A stretch of 64,000 bases of DNA from Bacterioplanes sanyensis (GTDB taxonomy: Bacteria > Pseudomonadota > Gammaproteobacteria > Pseudomonadales > Oceanobacteraceae): positions 1-64,000 of the forward strand of contig NZ_BMYY01000012.1 of the NCBI RefSeq assembly GCF_014652515.1, read 5' to 3'. Below are positions 47,178 to 55,848 of this stretch, piece by piece. The position numbers were made by a program, and so were the translations under genes. How positions within the stretch are numbered: position 1 is the stretch's first letter; the number at the start of each line of letters is the position of its first letter. The notes under the pieces are model-generated. The model was not told the DNA's origin, ran no database searches, and saw only the letters and a list, made by a program, of their open reading frames with translations.

Positions 47178-47570
47178 ATGAACGACGTAGTAGAACAGAA
47201 AGTAACCGAGCAACCGGCACCCGAGCCGCAAGGCAATGTGCCATCGAAAGACTCAGACAAAATTCAGATTGTATATATTTTATACTTAGTCGGTTTGGTC
47301 ATCGGCATTACCGGTATTGTTGGCGTCATTATGGCGTACATATACAAAGGCGATGCGCCAGAGTGGGAGCAAAGCCACTACCGCTTCCAAATTCGTACCT
47401 TTTGGATCGGCCTGTTATTTATGGTGCTAGGTGCCATTCTTGCGCTAGTGGTAGTTGGTTATTTAATATTCCTGTTTTGGATGGTATGGCTGATCATTCG
47501 CTGCGTGAAAGGTATGAAATACTACAACAACAAAGAAGCCGTGCCTGAGCCAGGTACCTGGATGTTTTAA
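47178..47570 (+). CDS. DUF4870-family membrane protein
   Basis: The 130-residue protein has a hydrophilic N-terminal 28 residues (rich in Glu, Pro and Lys), then three membrane helices. These are IQIVYILYLVGLVIGITGIVGVIMAYI, IRTFWIGLLFMVLGAILALV and VGYLIFLFWMVWLIIRCVKG. HYRFQIRTFWIGLL is the DUF4870 signature (also seen in Tic20-like proteins). The function is unknown. It is a single gene with a strong ATG context (GAGAATGGAGAAGCAGAATG) and a hairpin terminator after it. Confidence 0.85.
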   Translation: MNDVVEQKVTEQPAPEPQGNVPSKDSDKIQIVYILYLVGLVIGITGIVGVIMAYIYKGDAPEWEQSHYRFQIRTFWIGLLFMVLGAILALVVVGYLIFLFWMVWLIIRCVKGMKYYNNKEAVPEPGTWMF

Positions 47571-47576
47571 TGTCTT

Positions 47577-47613
47577 CTGGCTGCTGGTAGCAATCAGCGG
47601 CCAGGTTCTTTTC
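47577..47613 (+). terminator. Terminator of the DUF4870 gene
   Basis: CTGGCTGCTG (47577-47586) pairs with CAGCGGCCAG (47595-47604), with one G-T pair, and is followed by GTTCTTTT. It lies 7 bp past the stop codon. Confidence 0.65.
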
Positions 47614-48580
47614 GTCATAAAGTAAGGCTGCTGGGGCCATGTTGGCGGCTCATACAACAAACTATTTACCCTAAAATCTTAAGCTTCTTTATAAGAGACG
47701 ACTTTCTTGGCTGTCATCTGAGCAGCTCTTGTGGACACTCCCTTGCTAACGCATCCTTGGTGATGCATCTTCGACGCTTGCTGGCTTTCTTCCGTTTTCT
47801 CACAAGGCTGTAAAAATAATATGGAAACGCTTAAAGAGGCAGCAAGCGGCGATTAATACGAAGGCGTATATGGCCTTTCTATCATGCTGTTAGAAACAGC
47901 GATATTCTAACCATGGCTTTATAGGTCAAAATCTTCAGTGATTCTTAGGTTATATCGGCTGGAAAAAAAGCGCGCCGCTGCTTTTATATTCTTGGATTGC
48001 GTTTGATATATTTGCGAGTTCGGTTGCACGCTATTGGTTTTTAATGCTTTTTCAAAGCTATTGGTGACTCGAATAAGCTCATCATTTACAGCAATTCCGT
48101 AGAATGATTCCATATAAGCTCCTATGTGGTGTTTCTAAAAGGCCGTACATCGGCCTGAAGAGGCTAGTATACTCGCAAACTTGAGCAGAGCCAGCATTAC
48201 CGGTGGCCGTCTGTTGCTGCAGGATGTTCGCGGGTACTGTTATCGTCTTTTGGTTTTGCTCTACTTCTTGCCAATGGCGCCACCCTTGTCTGTGAGACAT
48301 GCTTCGCCTGAGAGCTGGCATGCCCCGCTGAAAGCATGCGCCCCAGACCTACGACCCTATATCCCAGTGAATCGAGCGCAAGGCGTCCATATCCGGTGCT
48401 TGCTGCAGTTGACGAGCGGACCAGGGGATGACCCCACCCTAGGCGTTTGCTGAAGGCTGGCTCACACAATAGTCATTGCTTGTCTTTTCCTGGGGCAAGA
48501 CGTGGCCGGCAAAAACTGGATAATAGCGCCCCAATGGGCTGGCGATGTCAGCAAACTGTTCTGCAAATCTGGGTGTTAGC
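47614..48580. other. Low-gene-density region upstream of the YcaO gene
   Basis: About 970 bp with no recognised core gene. A 64-codon minus-strand ORF (47919-48113) has a good ribosome binding site. A hairpin AGGCCG-TACAT-CGGCCT (48141-48157) with T-tail on the minus side (CGGCCTTTT) lies just upstream of it. The part 48180-48540 is GC-rich and non-coding in all frames by composition, with several short palindromes (GGCATGCC, GCATGC). It may hold a small RNA or decayed mobile DNA, but no known RNA family was recognised. Confidence 0.45.
47919..48113 (-). CDS. Small hypothetical protein
   Basis: This 64-residue ORF (MESFYGIAVNDELIRVTNSF; SQIYQTQSKNIKAAARFFSS) is not recognised. It is soluble, with a charged helical C-terminal half (AAARFFSSRYNLRITEDFDL). 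The ATG is preceded by AGGAG at an ideal distance (TAGGAGCTTATATG on the minus strand). The surrounding DNA has lower GC than the core genes, which fits a recently acquired orphan gene. Expression is unproven. Confidence 0.45.
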   Translation of the reverse strand: MESFYGIAVNDELIRVTNSFEKALKTNSVQPNSQIYQTQSKNIKAAARFFSSRYNLRITEDFDL

Positions 48581-50773
48581 ATGCAAATCAAGGTCAACTT
48601 TCTCGACAATCTTCGACTGGAAGCCAAGTTTGACGACTTTACCGTCGTTACCGACCAGCCGATTCGATACAAGGGAGACGGCACGGCGCCCAGTCCGTTT
48701 GACTACTTTCTGGCATCGTCAGCCTTGTGCGCGGCTTACTTTGTGAAGGTGTATTGCGTTGCCCGTGATATCCCCACTGAAAACATTCGGTTATCGCAAA
48801 ACAATATTGTTGACCCTGAAGACCGTTACAACCAGATTTTTAAAATCCAAGTTGAGCTGCCCGATGATATCTCAGATAAAGACCGACAGGGCATCTTACG
48901 CTCAATCGAGCGCTGCACGGTTAAAAAAGTAGTGCAAACCGGCCCTGAGTTCGTCATCGAAGTGGTCGATAACCTGGATGAAGATGCGCAAGCCTTGTTG
49001 ATGGACGCGCCGGATGCGCAGCAGCAAACCTTTATTGCCGGTAAAGACAAACCGCTGGAGCAAACCATTGCCCAAATGACCTCCTTGCTGGCGGATCTTG
49101 GCATGAAAATCGAGATCGGCTCCTGGCGCAATATTGTGCCCAATGTGTGGTCGTTGCATATTCGTGATGCCGACTCGCAAATGTGCTTTACCAATGGCAA
49201 AGGTGCCAGCAAAGAAAGTGCATTGGCGTCGGCTTTGGGCGAGTTTATGGAGCGCCTTAGCTGTAACTTCTTTTATAACGATCAGTATTTTGGTGAAGAA
49301 ATTGCCAATGCTGAGTTTGTGCATTACCCCAATGAACGTTGGTTTAAACTGCCAGAAGACGACTCACTGCCTGCGGGGTTATTAGATGACCACTGCCTAG
49401 CAATTTATAACCCAGACGGTGAGTTGCAAGCGTCTCATTTAATCGACACTAACTCAGGTAACGTTGAGCGTGGCATTTGCGCGCTGCCTTATCAGCGTCA
49501 GTCCGATGGCGAAACGGTTTATATTCCGTCCAACCTGATTGAAAACCTGTTTTTAAGCAACGGCATGAGCGCTGGCAATACCTTGGCGGAAGCTCAGGTG
49601 CAGTGCTTGTCTGAGATTTTTGAACGCGCCGTTAAACGCCAGATTCTAGAGCAAGAGTTGGCCTTGCCGGATGTGCCTGAGTCTGTGCTAGAGCGTTATC
49701 CGCATATTGTTGAAGGCATTCAGGGGCTGGAGCAGCAAGGTTTTCCGGTGCTGGTAAAAGATGCATCGCTGGGCGGTCAGTTCCCGGTGATGTGTGTGAC
49801 CTTGATGAATCCGCGCACCGGCGGTGTATTTGCCTCTTTTGGTGCTCACCCTAGTTTTGAAGTCGCACTAGAGCGCAGCTTGACGGAATTATTGCAAGGT
49901 CGCAGCTTTGAAGGCTTAAACGATATTCCGGCGCCGACCTTTGAAAGCCTGGCGGTGACCGAGCCCAATAATTTTGTCGAGCATTTTATTGATTCGACCG
50001 GCGTGGTGTCGTGGCGCTTTTTCAGCAGTCAGGCTGATGTCGACTTTGTCGATTGGGATTTCACCAACGGCGGCACTGCCACTAATGAGCAAGAGGCGAG
50101 CGCGCTGTTCGCTATTTTGGCGGACATGGGCAAGGAAGTGTATATGGCCACTTACCATGAGTTAGGTGTGCCGGCGTGTCGAATCTTGGTGCCCGATTAT
50201 TCAGAAGTGTACCCAGTGGATGATTTGATTTGGGATAACACCAACAAGGCGCTGTACTTCCGTGACGATATTCTAAATTTGCATCGGCTCGATAATGATC
50301 AGCTACAAGCTTTGGTGGAACGCTTAGAGGACAGCGAGCTGGATGATTACACCGACATTATCACCTTAATTGGCGTTGAGTTTGATGACAACACGGTATG
50401 GGGCGAGCTGACGGTATTAGAGCTGAAATTGCTGATTTATCTGGCACTGGGCCAGCTCGATTTAGCCCTAGAATGCGTCGAAGCCTATTTGCAATACAAC
50501 GACAATACCGTTGAGCGCCAATTGTTTTATCAAGCGATGCAGGCGGCGCTTACCGTCGAGCTGGATGACGAGTTAGAGCGTGAGCACTACCAGCACAACT
50601 TTACTCGCATGTACGGCGAGTCGCGCATGCAAGCGGTGTTCGGCAGTATTGATGGCGATGTGCGCTTCCATGGCTTAACGCCGACCAACAATCAGCTTGA
50701 AGGCATCGACAAGCATCAGCGTTTATTGGCCAGCTACAAAAAGCTGCATGCAGCTCGGGCTCGCTGCCAATAA
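48581..50773 (+). CDS. ycaO: OsmC-YcaO fusion protein (RimO accessory factor type)
   Basis: This 730-residue protein joins an N-terminal OsmC-like domain (residues about 1-140, with the typical GDGTAPSPFDYFLASSALCAAYFV, including the reactive Cys) to a YcaO domain (about 150-560: NGKGASKESALASALGEFMERLS; CLSEIFERAVKRQIL; LTELLQGRSFEGL). A C-terminal helical tail of about 170 residues follows. The YcaO domain contains the ATP-binding glutamates. E. coli YcaO (586 residues, without OsmC) supports beta-methylthiolation of ribosomal protein S12 by RimO; the OsmC fusion is common in other gammaproteobacteria. ATG at 48581 fits the OsmC start; 48545 is an alternative. Confidence 0.9.
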   Translation: MQIKVNFLDNLRLEAKFDDFTVVTDQPIRYKGDGTAPSPFDYFLASSALCAAYFVKVYCVARDIPTENIRLSQNNIVDPEDRYNQIFKIQVELPDDISDKDRQGILRSIERCTVKKVVQTGPEFVIEVVDNLDEDAQALLMDAPDAQQQTFIAGKDKPLEQTIAQMTSLLADLGMKIEIGSWRNIVPNVWSLHIRDADSQMCFTNGKGASKESALASALGEFMERLSCNFFYNDQYFGEEIANAEFVHYPNERWFKLPEDDSLPAGLLDDHCLAIYNPDGELQASHLIDTNSGNVERGICALPYQRQSDGETVYIPSNLIENLFLSNGMSAGNTLAEAQVQCLSEIFERAVKRQILEQELALPDVPESVLERYPHIVEGIQGLEQQGFPVLVKDASLGGQFPVMCVTLMNPRTGGVFASFGAHPSFEVALERSLTELLQGRSFEGLNDIPAPTFESLAVTEPNNFVEHFIDSTGVVSWRFFSSQADVDFVDWDFTNGGTATNEQEASALFAILADMGKEVYMATYHELGVPACRILVPDYSEVYPVDDLIWDNTNKALYFRDDILNLHRLDNDQLQALVERLEDSELDDYTDIITLIGVEFDDNTVWGELTVLELKLLIYLALGQLDLALECVEAYLQYNDNTVERQLFYQAMQAALTVELDDELEREHYQHNFTRMYGESRMQAVFGSIDGDVRFHGLTPTNNQLEGIDKHQRLLASYKKLHAARARCQ

Positions 50774-50887
50774 ATGGTTAGTTTACCGCTGCTGAAAAGG
50801 CTGTTTCATACATGGATTGTGCGAAATGTATAAGTTTTGCCGTGCCTTTTGTATAGTGGTCAGACATTGTTAGTGCGCCCGTCTCTT

Positions 50888-50958
50888 TCAGACCCTGTTG
50901 CCAGGCCTCGCTGTCAGGCTCTGAGGTCTGACTGGGCGGGCTCCAAGCCGGAGCTTTT
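50888..50958 (+). promoter_or_regulatory. Structured leader with sequestered ribosome binding site
   Basis: The leader of the BLUF gene folds into a helix TCAGACC..GGTCTGA (50888-50931). A second hairpin GCTCC-AAGCC-GGAGC (50940-50954) pairs the Shine-Dalgarno GGAG with an upstream GCTCC. It ends four bases before the ATG at 50959 and is followed by TTTT. It could control translation of the photoreceptor. Confidence 0.5.
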
Positions 50959-51456
50959 ATGTCTGATCTAATACGGTTGGTCTACGCCAGCCGCTCCAAC
51001 TCTGATGTTCCAATCGGGGCCGTCGACCCTGCGGTGGGCTCCATTTTGGCGCAGTCGCGACGCAATAACCAACAGCAGGCCATTGGTGGTGTGCTGTTTT
51101 TTGGTGATGGTTATTTTTTTCAATGCCTAGAAGGCGAAGCCAGTGCCGTGCAGGCTACCTACGAGCGTATTTTGCTGGATGAGCGTCATTGTGATGCACG
51201 CATCTTGCTGCAAGAGACGGTGGCAACGCGTTTGTTTGCCCGGTGGTCGATGAAGTTTGTGCCCACCGCCGAGGCGGTACAAGCATTGCTGCAGCAACAC
51301 GGTCATCGCCAGTTTTCGCCGTTTGAGTTTTCTTCCGATTTTACTCGACTGCTGCTGCAGCAGTTGCAACAAGCCCAAGCGCAGCAGGGGCCAACGACCA
51401 ACAGCACTGGCTCTACGCCTTGGTGGAAGCGGCTTAAATCGGCCATCGGTTCTTAA
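50959..51456 (+). CDS. BLUF-domain blue-light receptor
   Basis: The 165-residue protein has an N-terminal BLUF domain that binds FAD and senses blue light. The key residues are seen: Tyr9 in LVYASR, Asn36/37 in RRNNQQQAIGG, Gln55 in FFQCLEG, plus RWSMKF at about 96, where the conserved Trp/Met sit. The C-terminal 40 residues are Gln-rich with a basic tail (WWKRLKSAIGS) and no output domain, so it acts on a partner protein. The next gene, 95 bp downstream, is a diguanylate cyclase and is a natural candidate. Confidence 0.92.
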   Translation: MSDLIRLVYASRSNSDVPIGAVDPAVGSILAQSRRNNQQQAIGGVLFFGDGYFFQCLEGEASAVQATYERILLDERHCDARILLQETVATRLFARWSMKFVPTAEAVQALLQQHGHRQFSPFEFSSDFTRLLLQQLQQAQAQQGPTTNSTGSTPWWKRLKSAIGS

Positions 51457-51551
51457 GGTCGGCACAGCCTGACGGCTACCTAGGCGATCACGTTGTATGC
51501 ACGGCGATTGTCGCTGATACTCAGGTGACTCCCACAGCCAATTTTTAAGTC

Positions 51552-52601
51552 ATGTTGATAACCTCCATGCTCGTGCAAGACGGTAACGACGGCAGTGATC
51601 GCTTATTTCGTAAGTTGATGAAGCAAGTGGCCGTGGTGGCTGGCATCACCCACGTTGCGTTTGGTTTGCTGTTTTATTGGCATCAGGTGCCTTGGCTGAG
51701 CTGGGTAAACGTGTTCAGTGTGCTGTTGTACGTGCTGGTCTTCTGGCTGATGCGCACGGATCGCAATACTTTCTTTGCCTGGTTGTTGGTGGTGGGGGAG
51801 ATCGTCGCTCACGCCGTGTTGGCCGTGACCTTCGTCGGCTGGGACAGCGGCTTTCACTTTTACATCATGCTGATACCGCCGGTGGTGATGGTCAGTCCGT
51901 TGCAGAACGCCGTCGCCAAAATGCCGGCAGTGATTGCGGTGGTGGCGGTTTATGTGGCTTTGGATTACAGCCTACGAGAGGCCAACGCCACCTATGCGAT
52001 GCCGCCTGCAGTGCAAGACAGCTTGTATTATTTCAACTTGGTGGCAGTGCTGGCGATCATGGTGTTTTTGGCCGGGCTGTATTACCGCTTGGTGGTGCGC
52101 AATGAGCGCAAATTGCAGCGTTTAGCGACCACCGACGCCCTCACCGGGTTGCACAATCGCCGCAGTTTAACCTTGTATGCGACGGATCTTCTGAGTCAGA
52201 CGCAACCACTGACCGCTATTTTGTGTGATTTAGACAACTTCAAACGCACCAATGACGAGCATGGCCACTTGGCGGGTGATCAGGTGTTGATTACCGTTGC
52301 GCGCTTGCTGCGTCAATCGGTGCGCAGCCGCGACTTGGCCGCACGCTGGGGTGGCGAGGAGTTTTTGCTGTTGCTGCCCGAGACGTCGGCGGCAGAAGCC
52401 GCAGTCGTGGCAGAGCGCATTCGCCAACGCATTGATGCCGCGGTGATAGAGATGGGGGGTACCACGCTTCCCGTCAGTGCAACCCTAGGGGTGGCGGAGC
52501 GCAAAGGCCAGGAAACCCTGGATCAACTGCTGGCGCGGGCCGACGAGGCTTTGTATCAAGGCAAGCATGCAGGGCGTAATCGCATCGTCTGTATGGATTA
52601 G
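51552..52601 (+). CDS. Membrane diguanylate cyclase (GGDEF)
   Basis: The 349-residue protein has an N-terminal membrane part of about six helices (residues about 25-180, such as LLFYWHQVPWLSWVNVFSVLL, LLVVGEIVAHAVLAVTFVG and LVAVLAIMVFLAGLYYRLV). A C-terminal GGDEF domain follows (ATTDALTGLHNRRSL; AILCDLDNFKRTNDEHGHLAGD; RWGGEEFLLLLPE). The GGEEF signature suggests active c-di-GMP synthesis. RSRD lies five residues before the signature, so the inhibitory I-site (RxxD) is present. The gene is 95 bp after the BLUF gene and may share its transcript. Alternative ATG at 51567. Confidence 0.93.
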   Translation: MLITSMLVQDGNDGSDRLFRKLMKQVAVVAGITHVAFGLLFYWHQVPWLSWVNVFSVLLYVLVFWLMRTDRNTFFAWLLVVGEIVAHAVLAVTFVGWDSGFHFYIMLIPPVVMVSPLQNAVAKMPAVIAVVAVYVALDYSLREANATYAMPPAVQDSLYYFNLVAVLAIMVFLAGLYYRLVVRNERKLQRLATTDALTGLHNRRSLTLYATDLLSQTQPLTAILCDLDNFKRTNDEHGHLAGDQVLITVARLLRQSVRSRDLAARWGGEEFLLLLPETSAAEAAVVAERIRQRIDAAVIEMGGTTLPVSATLGVAERKGQETLDQLLARADEALYQGKHAGRNRIVCMD

Positions 52602-52637
52602 CCCTGCTGAAAATAGAAGAACTTCTGATTCAAGGCG

Positions 52638-53828
52638 CTAGCGCGGACGACCGAAGTTTTGCACCCAATAAGTGGGGTAGTCGGCTGTGGTGGTACGGGT
52701 TAATGCCGCGCCGACTTCGGTAAAGTTGGCATTCATAATATTGCTGCAATGGCCTGGGCTATTGATCCAGCCTTGCATGACGCTGCTGACATTGGCGTAC
52801 CCTGCGGCAATGTTCTCGCCGATGCGCGACCATTGATAGCCGGTGGCATCAATACGGTTGCGCATGCTTAGGCCATCACTGCCGGTATGCGAAAAGAAGT
52901 TGTTGCTTGCCATATCGTCGGCATGTGCCTGTGAACTGGTGGTGAGTTGGCACTGCCAAGTGAGCGGTTCGACAGCGGGCATAAAGTCATCGCCACACTG
53001 GCGGGCTTGGCTGCGATATTGATTGATGCTGTCGAGCATTTCCTGCCCCCACTCTGGCAGGCAGGCCAAGGTCGGGTCGTCGCTGTTGCTGTCATCGCCG
53101 GCAGAGTCGTCAGAATCCGAACCGCTGCCGTTGTCACCTGCATCTGTATTATCGCCAGAGCCGGCACTGTCATCAGCACCTGAGTTATCGTCAGAGCCTG
53201 AGTTATCGTCAGAGCCTGAGTTATCGTCAGAGCCTGAGTTATCGTCAGAGCCTGAGTTATCGTCAGAGCCTGAGTTATCGTCAGAGCCTGAGTTATCGTC
53301 AGAGCCTGAGTTGTCGTCAGAGCCTGAGTTGTCGTCAGAGCCTGAGTTGTCATCAGAGCCGCCAGTATTGCTATCTGAATCGTCTGAACCAGTATTGTCG
53401 TCAGAGCCGGTGTTGTTATCCGAGTTGCCAGAATCTGAGTTGTCGTCAGAGCCTGAGTTATCATCAGAGCCGGTATTGTCGTCAGAATCCTCAGAGCCTG
53501 AGTTATCGTCAGAGCCCGAGCTGTCATCGCTATCGTCTGAGTCGTTGTTAGTGCCGCCCTCGGTATTGCCACCTATGCCCGAATCTGCATCGCCTGAGCC
53601 CGTATCGTTGTCGGCGTCATCAGTGTTGCCAGCATCGGGATTATCAGTCGAGTCATCATCGCTGTTCGAATCGTTGGCATCTGACGTAGAATCGCCGTCA
53701 CTTGGCTCGCTGCCGTCCTTCGTACTGGGCGCACCATCGGCGGTGCGTTCACTATCGCCGGAGTCACTGCCGCAGGCAGTTAATAGAAAGCTGAGCAAGG
53801 CCAGTTGGGTCATCGCTGCGATTTTCAT
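52638..53828 (-). CDS. CAP/SCP-domain lipoprotein with Ser-Asp-Asn repeat region
   Basis: This 396-residue lipoprotein has a signal with lipobox (LLTAC, Cys19), then about 230 residues dominated by Asp, Ser, Gly and Asn. Within this is a tandem array of hexapeptide GSDDNS. A CAP domain follows (about 258-396: LDSINQYRSQARQCGDDFMP; SQAHADDMASNNFFSHTGSDG; RIGENIAAGY; MQGWINSPGHCSNIMNANFTEVGAAL). The CAP His residues and Glu (SHTGSDG and GENIA) are conserved. CAP proteins of bacteria often act at the cell surface, but their biochemistry is unclear. The linker is acidic and probably unstructured or calcium-binding. Confidence 0.85.
   Translation of the reverse strand: MKIAAMTQLALLSFLLTACGSDSGDSERTADGAPSTKDGSEPSDGDSTSDANDSNSDDDSTDNPDAGNTDDADNDTGSGDADSGIGGNTEGGTNNDSDDSDDSSGSDDNSGSEDSDDNTGSDDNSGSDDNSDSGNSDNNTGSDDNTGSDDSDSNTGGSDDNSGSDDNSGSDDNSGSDDNSGSDDNSGSDDNSGSDDNSGSDDNSGSDDNSGSDDNSGADDSAGSGDNTDAGDNGSGSDSDDSAGDDSNSDDPTLACLPEWGQEMLDSINQYRSQARQCGDDFMPAVEPLTWQCQLTTSSQAHADDMASNNFFSHTGSDGLSMRNRIDATGYQWSRIGENIAAGYANVSSVMQGWINSPGHCSNIMNANFTEVGAALTRTTTADYPTYWVQNFGRPR
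53179..53358. repeat. Tandem 18-bp repeat, ten copies
   Basis: Ten in-frame copies of an 18-nt unit (CCTGAGTTATCGTCAGAG on the plus strand) code for the GSDDNS hexapeptides of the CAP lipoprotein. Seven copies are identical and the last three share TTG and TCA variants. Copy number is probably variable between strains (replication slippage). Confidence 0.9.
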
Positions 53829-53924
53829 AAGTCGTCACTGATTCATAATAATTTCGTATCTTGAGGATAGGCCAGCCACCATGGTGGCGCTGGTATCCGG
53901 GTCACAGTTTGCACAGGGAGTTTT

Positions 53925-55607
53925 ATGTCTCTTTCATCCACCCGCTTGTCCACCAGACAGCGCTACGCCTTGCTGTCGGTGGCGGTTATACAAGGCATAT
54001 TGTTGTACGTGTTGCATGAGTCCAATGATTGGGCGCTGCCATTTCTTTACTGCGCCTACGCCGTCGTTGTGACTGGTCCTTTGCTGCTGTCGCTGCTCGT
54101 TGGTGTTTTATCGACGCGGCGTCTGCTCGCTTGGTGCTTGACCTTTTTGGCATCGGTGGTGGTCATGAGTGTGTTTACCGCCACGCAACTTTTGCCAGAT
54201 GATCAGGTAAGGGATGGCGGTGCCACCGTGCAACTGATCTTGACGGTGATGATACTGGGCTTTTTGGTATTAACGCTGGCGCCATCTGGCTGGAAGACGG
54301 CCCTCGAAAGCAATCAGCAGCGCATGAGTTTGGGCTGGCACTACGCTTTGCTGCTTGCCTGTGCCGGCTTGTTTGCCTTGGCGGTGATGGCTCTGCTGAT
54401 GCTATGGGCGGCCTTGTTTGAGGCCATTGGCATCGACTTCTTCGAAGATTTATTTACTTCTGTCTGGTTCTTGTACCCAGCGTCGACGTTGGCGGCCACT
54501 GTGGCCATTTTGTTGCTGCGCGAGCGTGAATCTGTGTTTGTGGCGCTGGGTAACTTGCACACCTCACTGATGCGCCTGTTACTTATTTTGGTGGCTTTGA
54601 TCACGGTGGTCTTTGCCATGGCGCTGCCGTTTACCGGTTTGCATGCCTTATGGGGAAGCGGCGGTAGCACCCTGCTGTTGTGCTTGCAGGCCTTGATGTT
54701 GTTTTTGCTCAACAGTGTCTATTTGAGCCATTTATCGCGCCCTTATGGTTCTAAGTTTCAATGGCTGGTGACAACTGCCCTGCTGATTTTGCCAGTGTTC
54801 AGTGCCATCAGTCTGTACGGTTTGACAGAGCGCATCGCTCAGCACGGCTTTAGCGTTTCGCGTTATTGGGGGGTGATTATTTGGGCGCTGCTGGCGTTAT
54901 TAGCAGTGGGGTACAGCCTGTGTTGGCTGCGTTGGCGTCAGCAGTGGGTGGCGCATATTGGTCGCCTTAACATCGTTGTTTCGCTAATGCTGATGGCGAC
55001 CTTAGTGCTGGTCAATACGCCGCTGGCGGATTTACGCCAGTGGACGGTCGATCATCAACTGGCGCGTTGGCAGCAAGGGGAAGTTGCGGCGGCTGACTTG
55101 GATATTGATTATTTTCACGATCATCTGGCCAGGCCGGGTTTTCTCGCCTTGCAGCAATTGCAGACTGAGCTACAAAACAGCCACCCAAAGGTGGTGGTGG
55201 CCATTCAGCAAAGCCTAGGTGGCAGTGAGGATAAAAAGGTCGATTTACCCTTGCTGAGTCAGATTATCATTGGGTTTGATCAGGCACCTGAAACCTTACA
55301 GCAGCAGCTGCAGCATGACATCTTCGATCAGAGCTGGAACCGAAATATTCAACAGCGTTGGCTACGCCGAGTAGATGCCAATGCCGATGGCCAAACAGAG
55401 TATGTGCTGGTGGAGCAGCGCCGGCACTATCGAGATTTAAGCCTGTATTACTGGCAGCAGGACCAGTGGCAGCGCTTGTCTTTAAGGCAGCGTCGTGATG
55501 ACTCCGATAAGGCCAAGCCAGTTGAGATAGATGACGACGTAACCGCCATCGAACCGCCCTGGCTAGATATTCAAATCGGTGAGCAGCGCTTTGCGGTAGA
55601 AAGGTAA
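53925..55607 (+). CDS. DUF4153 polytopic membrane protein
   Basis: This 560-residue protein has about nine or ten membrane helices in its first 370 residues (e.g. LLSVAVIQGILLYVLHES, GPLLLSLLVGVLSTRRLL, LLLILVALITVVFAMALP). The region YGLTERIAQHGFSVSRYWG is the DUF4153 hallmark. A C-terminal soluble part of about 190 residues follows (DLDIDYFHDHLARPGFLALQ; RRVDANADGQTEYVLVEQRR), which includes a short dry DxNxDG calcium-like motif. The function is unknown. It ends in a terminator shared with the minus strand. Confidence 0.8.
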   Translation: MSLSSTRLSTRQRYALLSVAVIQGILLYVLHESNDWALPFLYCAYAVVVTGPLLLSLLVGVLSTRRLLAWCLTFLASVVVMSVFTATQLLPDDQVRDGGATVQLILTVMILGFLVLTLAPSGWKTALESNQQRMSLGWHYALLLACAGLFALAVMALLMLWAALFEAIGIDFFEDLFTSVWFLYPASTLAATVAILLLRERESVFVALGNLHTSLMRLLLILVALITVVFAMALPFTGLHALWGSGGSTLLLCLQALMLFLLNSVYLSHLSRPYGSKFQWLVTTALLILPVFSAISLYGLTERIAQHGFSVSRYWGVIIWALLALLAVGYSLCWLRWRQQWVAHIGRLNIVVSLMLMATLVLVNTPLADLRQWTVDHQLARWQQGEVAAADLDIDYFHDHLARPGFLALQQLQTELQNSHPKVVVAIQQSLGGSEDKKVDLPLLSQIIIGFDQAPETLQQQLQHDIFDQSWNRNIQQRWLRRVDANADGQTEYVLVEQRRHYRDLSLYYWQQDQWQRLSLRQRRDDSDKAKPVEIDDDVTAIEPPWLDIQIGEQRFAVER

Positions 55608-55645
55608 GTTATAAAAAATAAAGGCTCCCGAGGGAGCCTTGTCTT
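55608..55645. terminator. Terminator shared by converging genes
   Basis: AAGGCTCCC-GA-GGGAGCCTT (55621-55640). On the minus strand it is followed by TTTATTTTTTAT, a strong U-tract that ends the Lys-rich microprotein operon. On the plus strand the tail is GTCTTT. Confidence 0.85.
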
Positions 55646-55773
55646 TAAGCCGCTTTTTTCAGCTTTTTCTTCAGTTTTTTCAGCTTGCCTTCGTGCTTAG
55701 CGATCTTCTCTTTACGAGCTTTGATCTCTTTTTTCAGGCTTACAACTTTTTTCTCTGCTTTTTTCTTAGACAT
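55645..55773 (-). CDS. Lys-rich coiled-coil microprotein
   Basis: This 42-residue, very basic protein (MSKKKAEKKVVSLKKEIKAR then KEKIAKHEGKLKKLKKKLKK) has heptad-like spacing of V, L, I and K, so it should form a long coiled-coil helix. It could bind nucleic acid or an acidic partner. The ATG follows GGAGACAAGT. It is 75 bp downstream of the RHH gene, on the same strand, and a strong terminator follows. The family is not recognised. Its length and composition would hide it from most gene callers. Confidence 0.65.
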   Translation of the reverse strand: MSKKKAEKKVVSLKKEIKARKEKIAKHEGKLKKLKKKLKKAA

Positions 55774-55848
55774 ACTTGTCTCCTTCCGTTTTGTCGGTGT
55801 GGGCGTACTGCAGGTGGCCGTGTAAGCACGGGAGACCAATCACCCCAT

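Noticed and set aside
44223-50773. TldD/TldE, a small ORF and YcaO considered as a RiPP biosynthesis cluster
   Set aside because: The YcaO is the OsmC-fusion, housekeeping type; no precursor peptide, transporter or other maturase is present, and the genes are on different strands.
53179-53358. Regular 18-bp repeats considered as a CRISPR array
   Set aside because: There are no spacers between units and the repeats are in frame in a protein gene.
53023-53841. Plus-strand ORF of 272 codons rich in Leu-Ser-Ser-Glu-Pro
   Set aside because: It is the antisense reading of the repeat region of the CAP lipoprotein; the repetitive pattern comes from the 18-nt unit.
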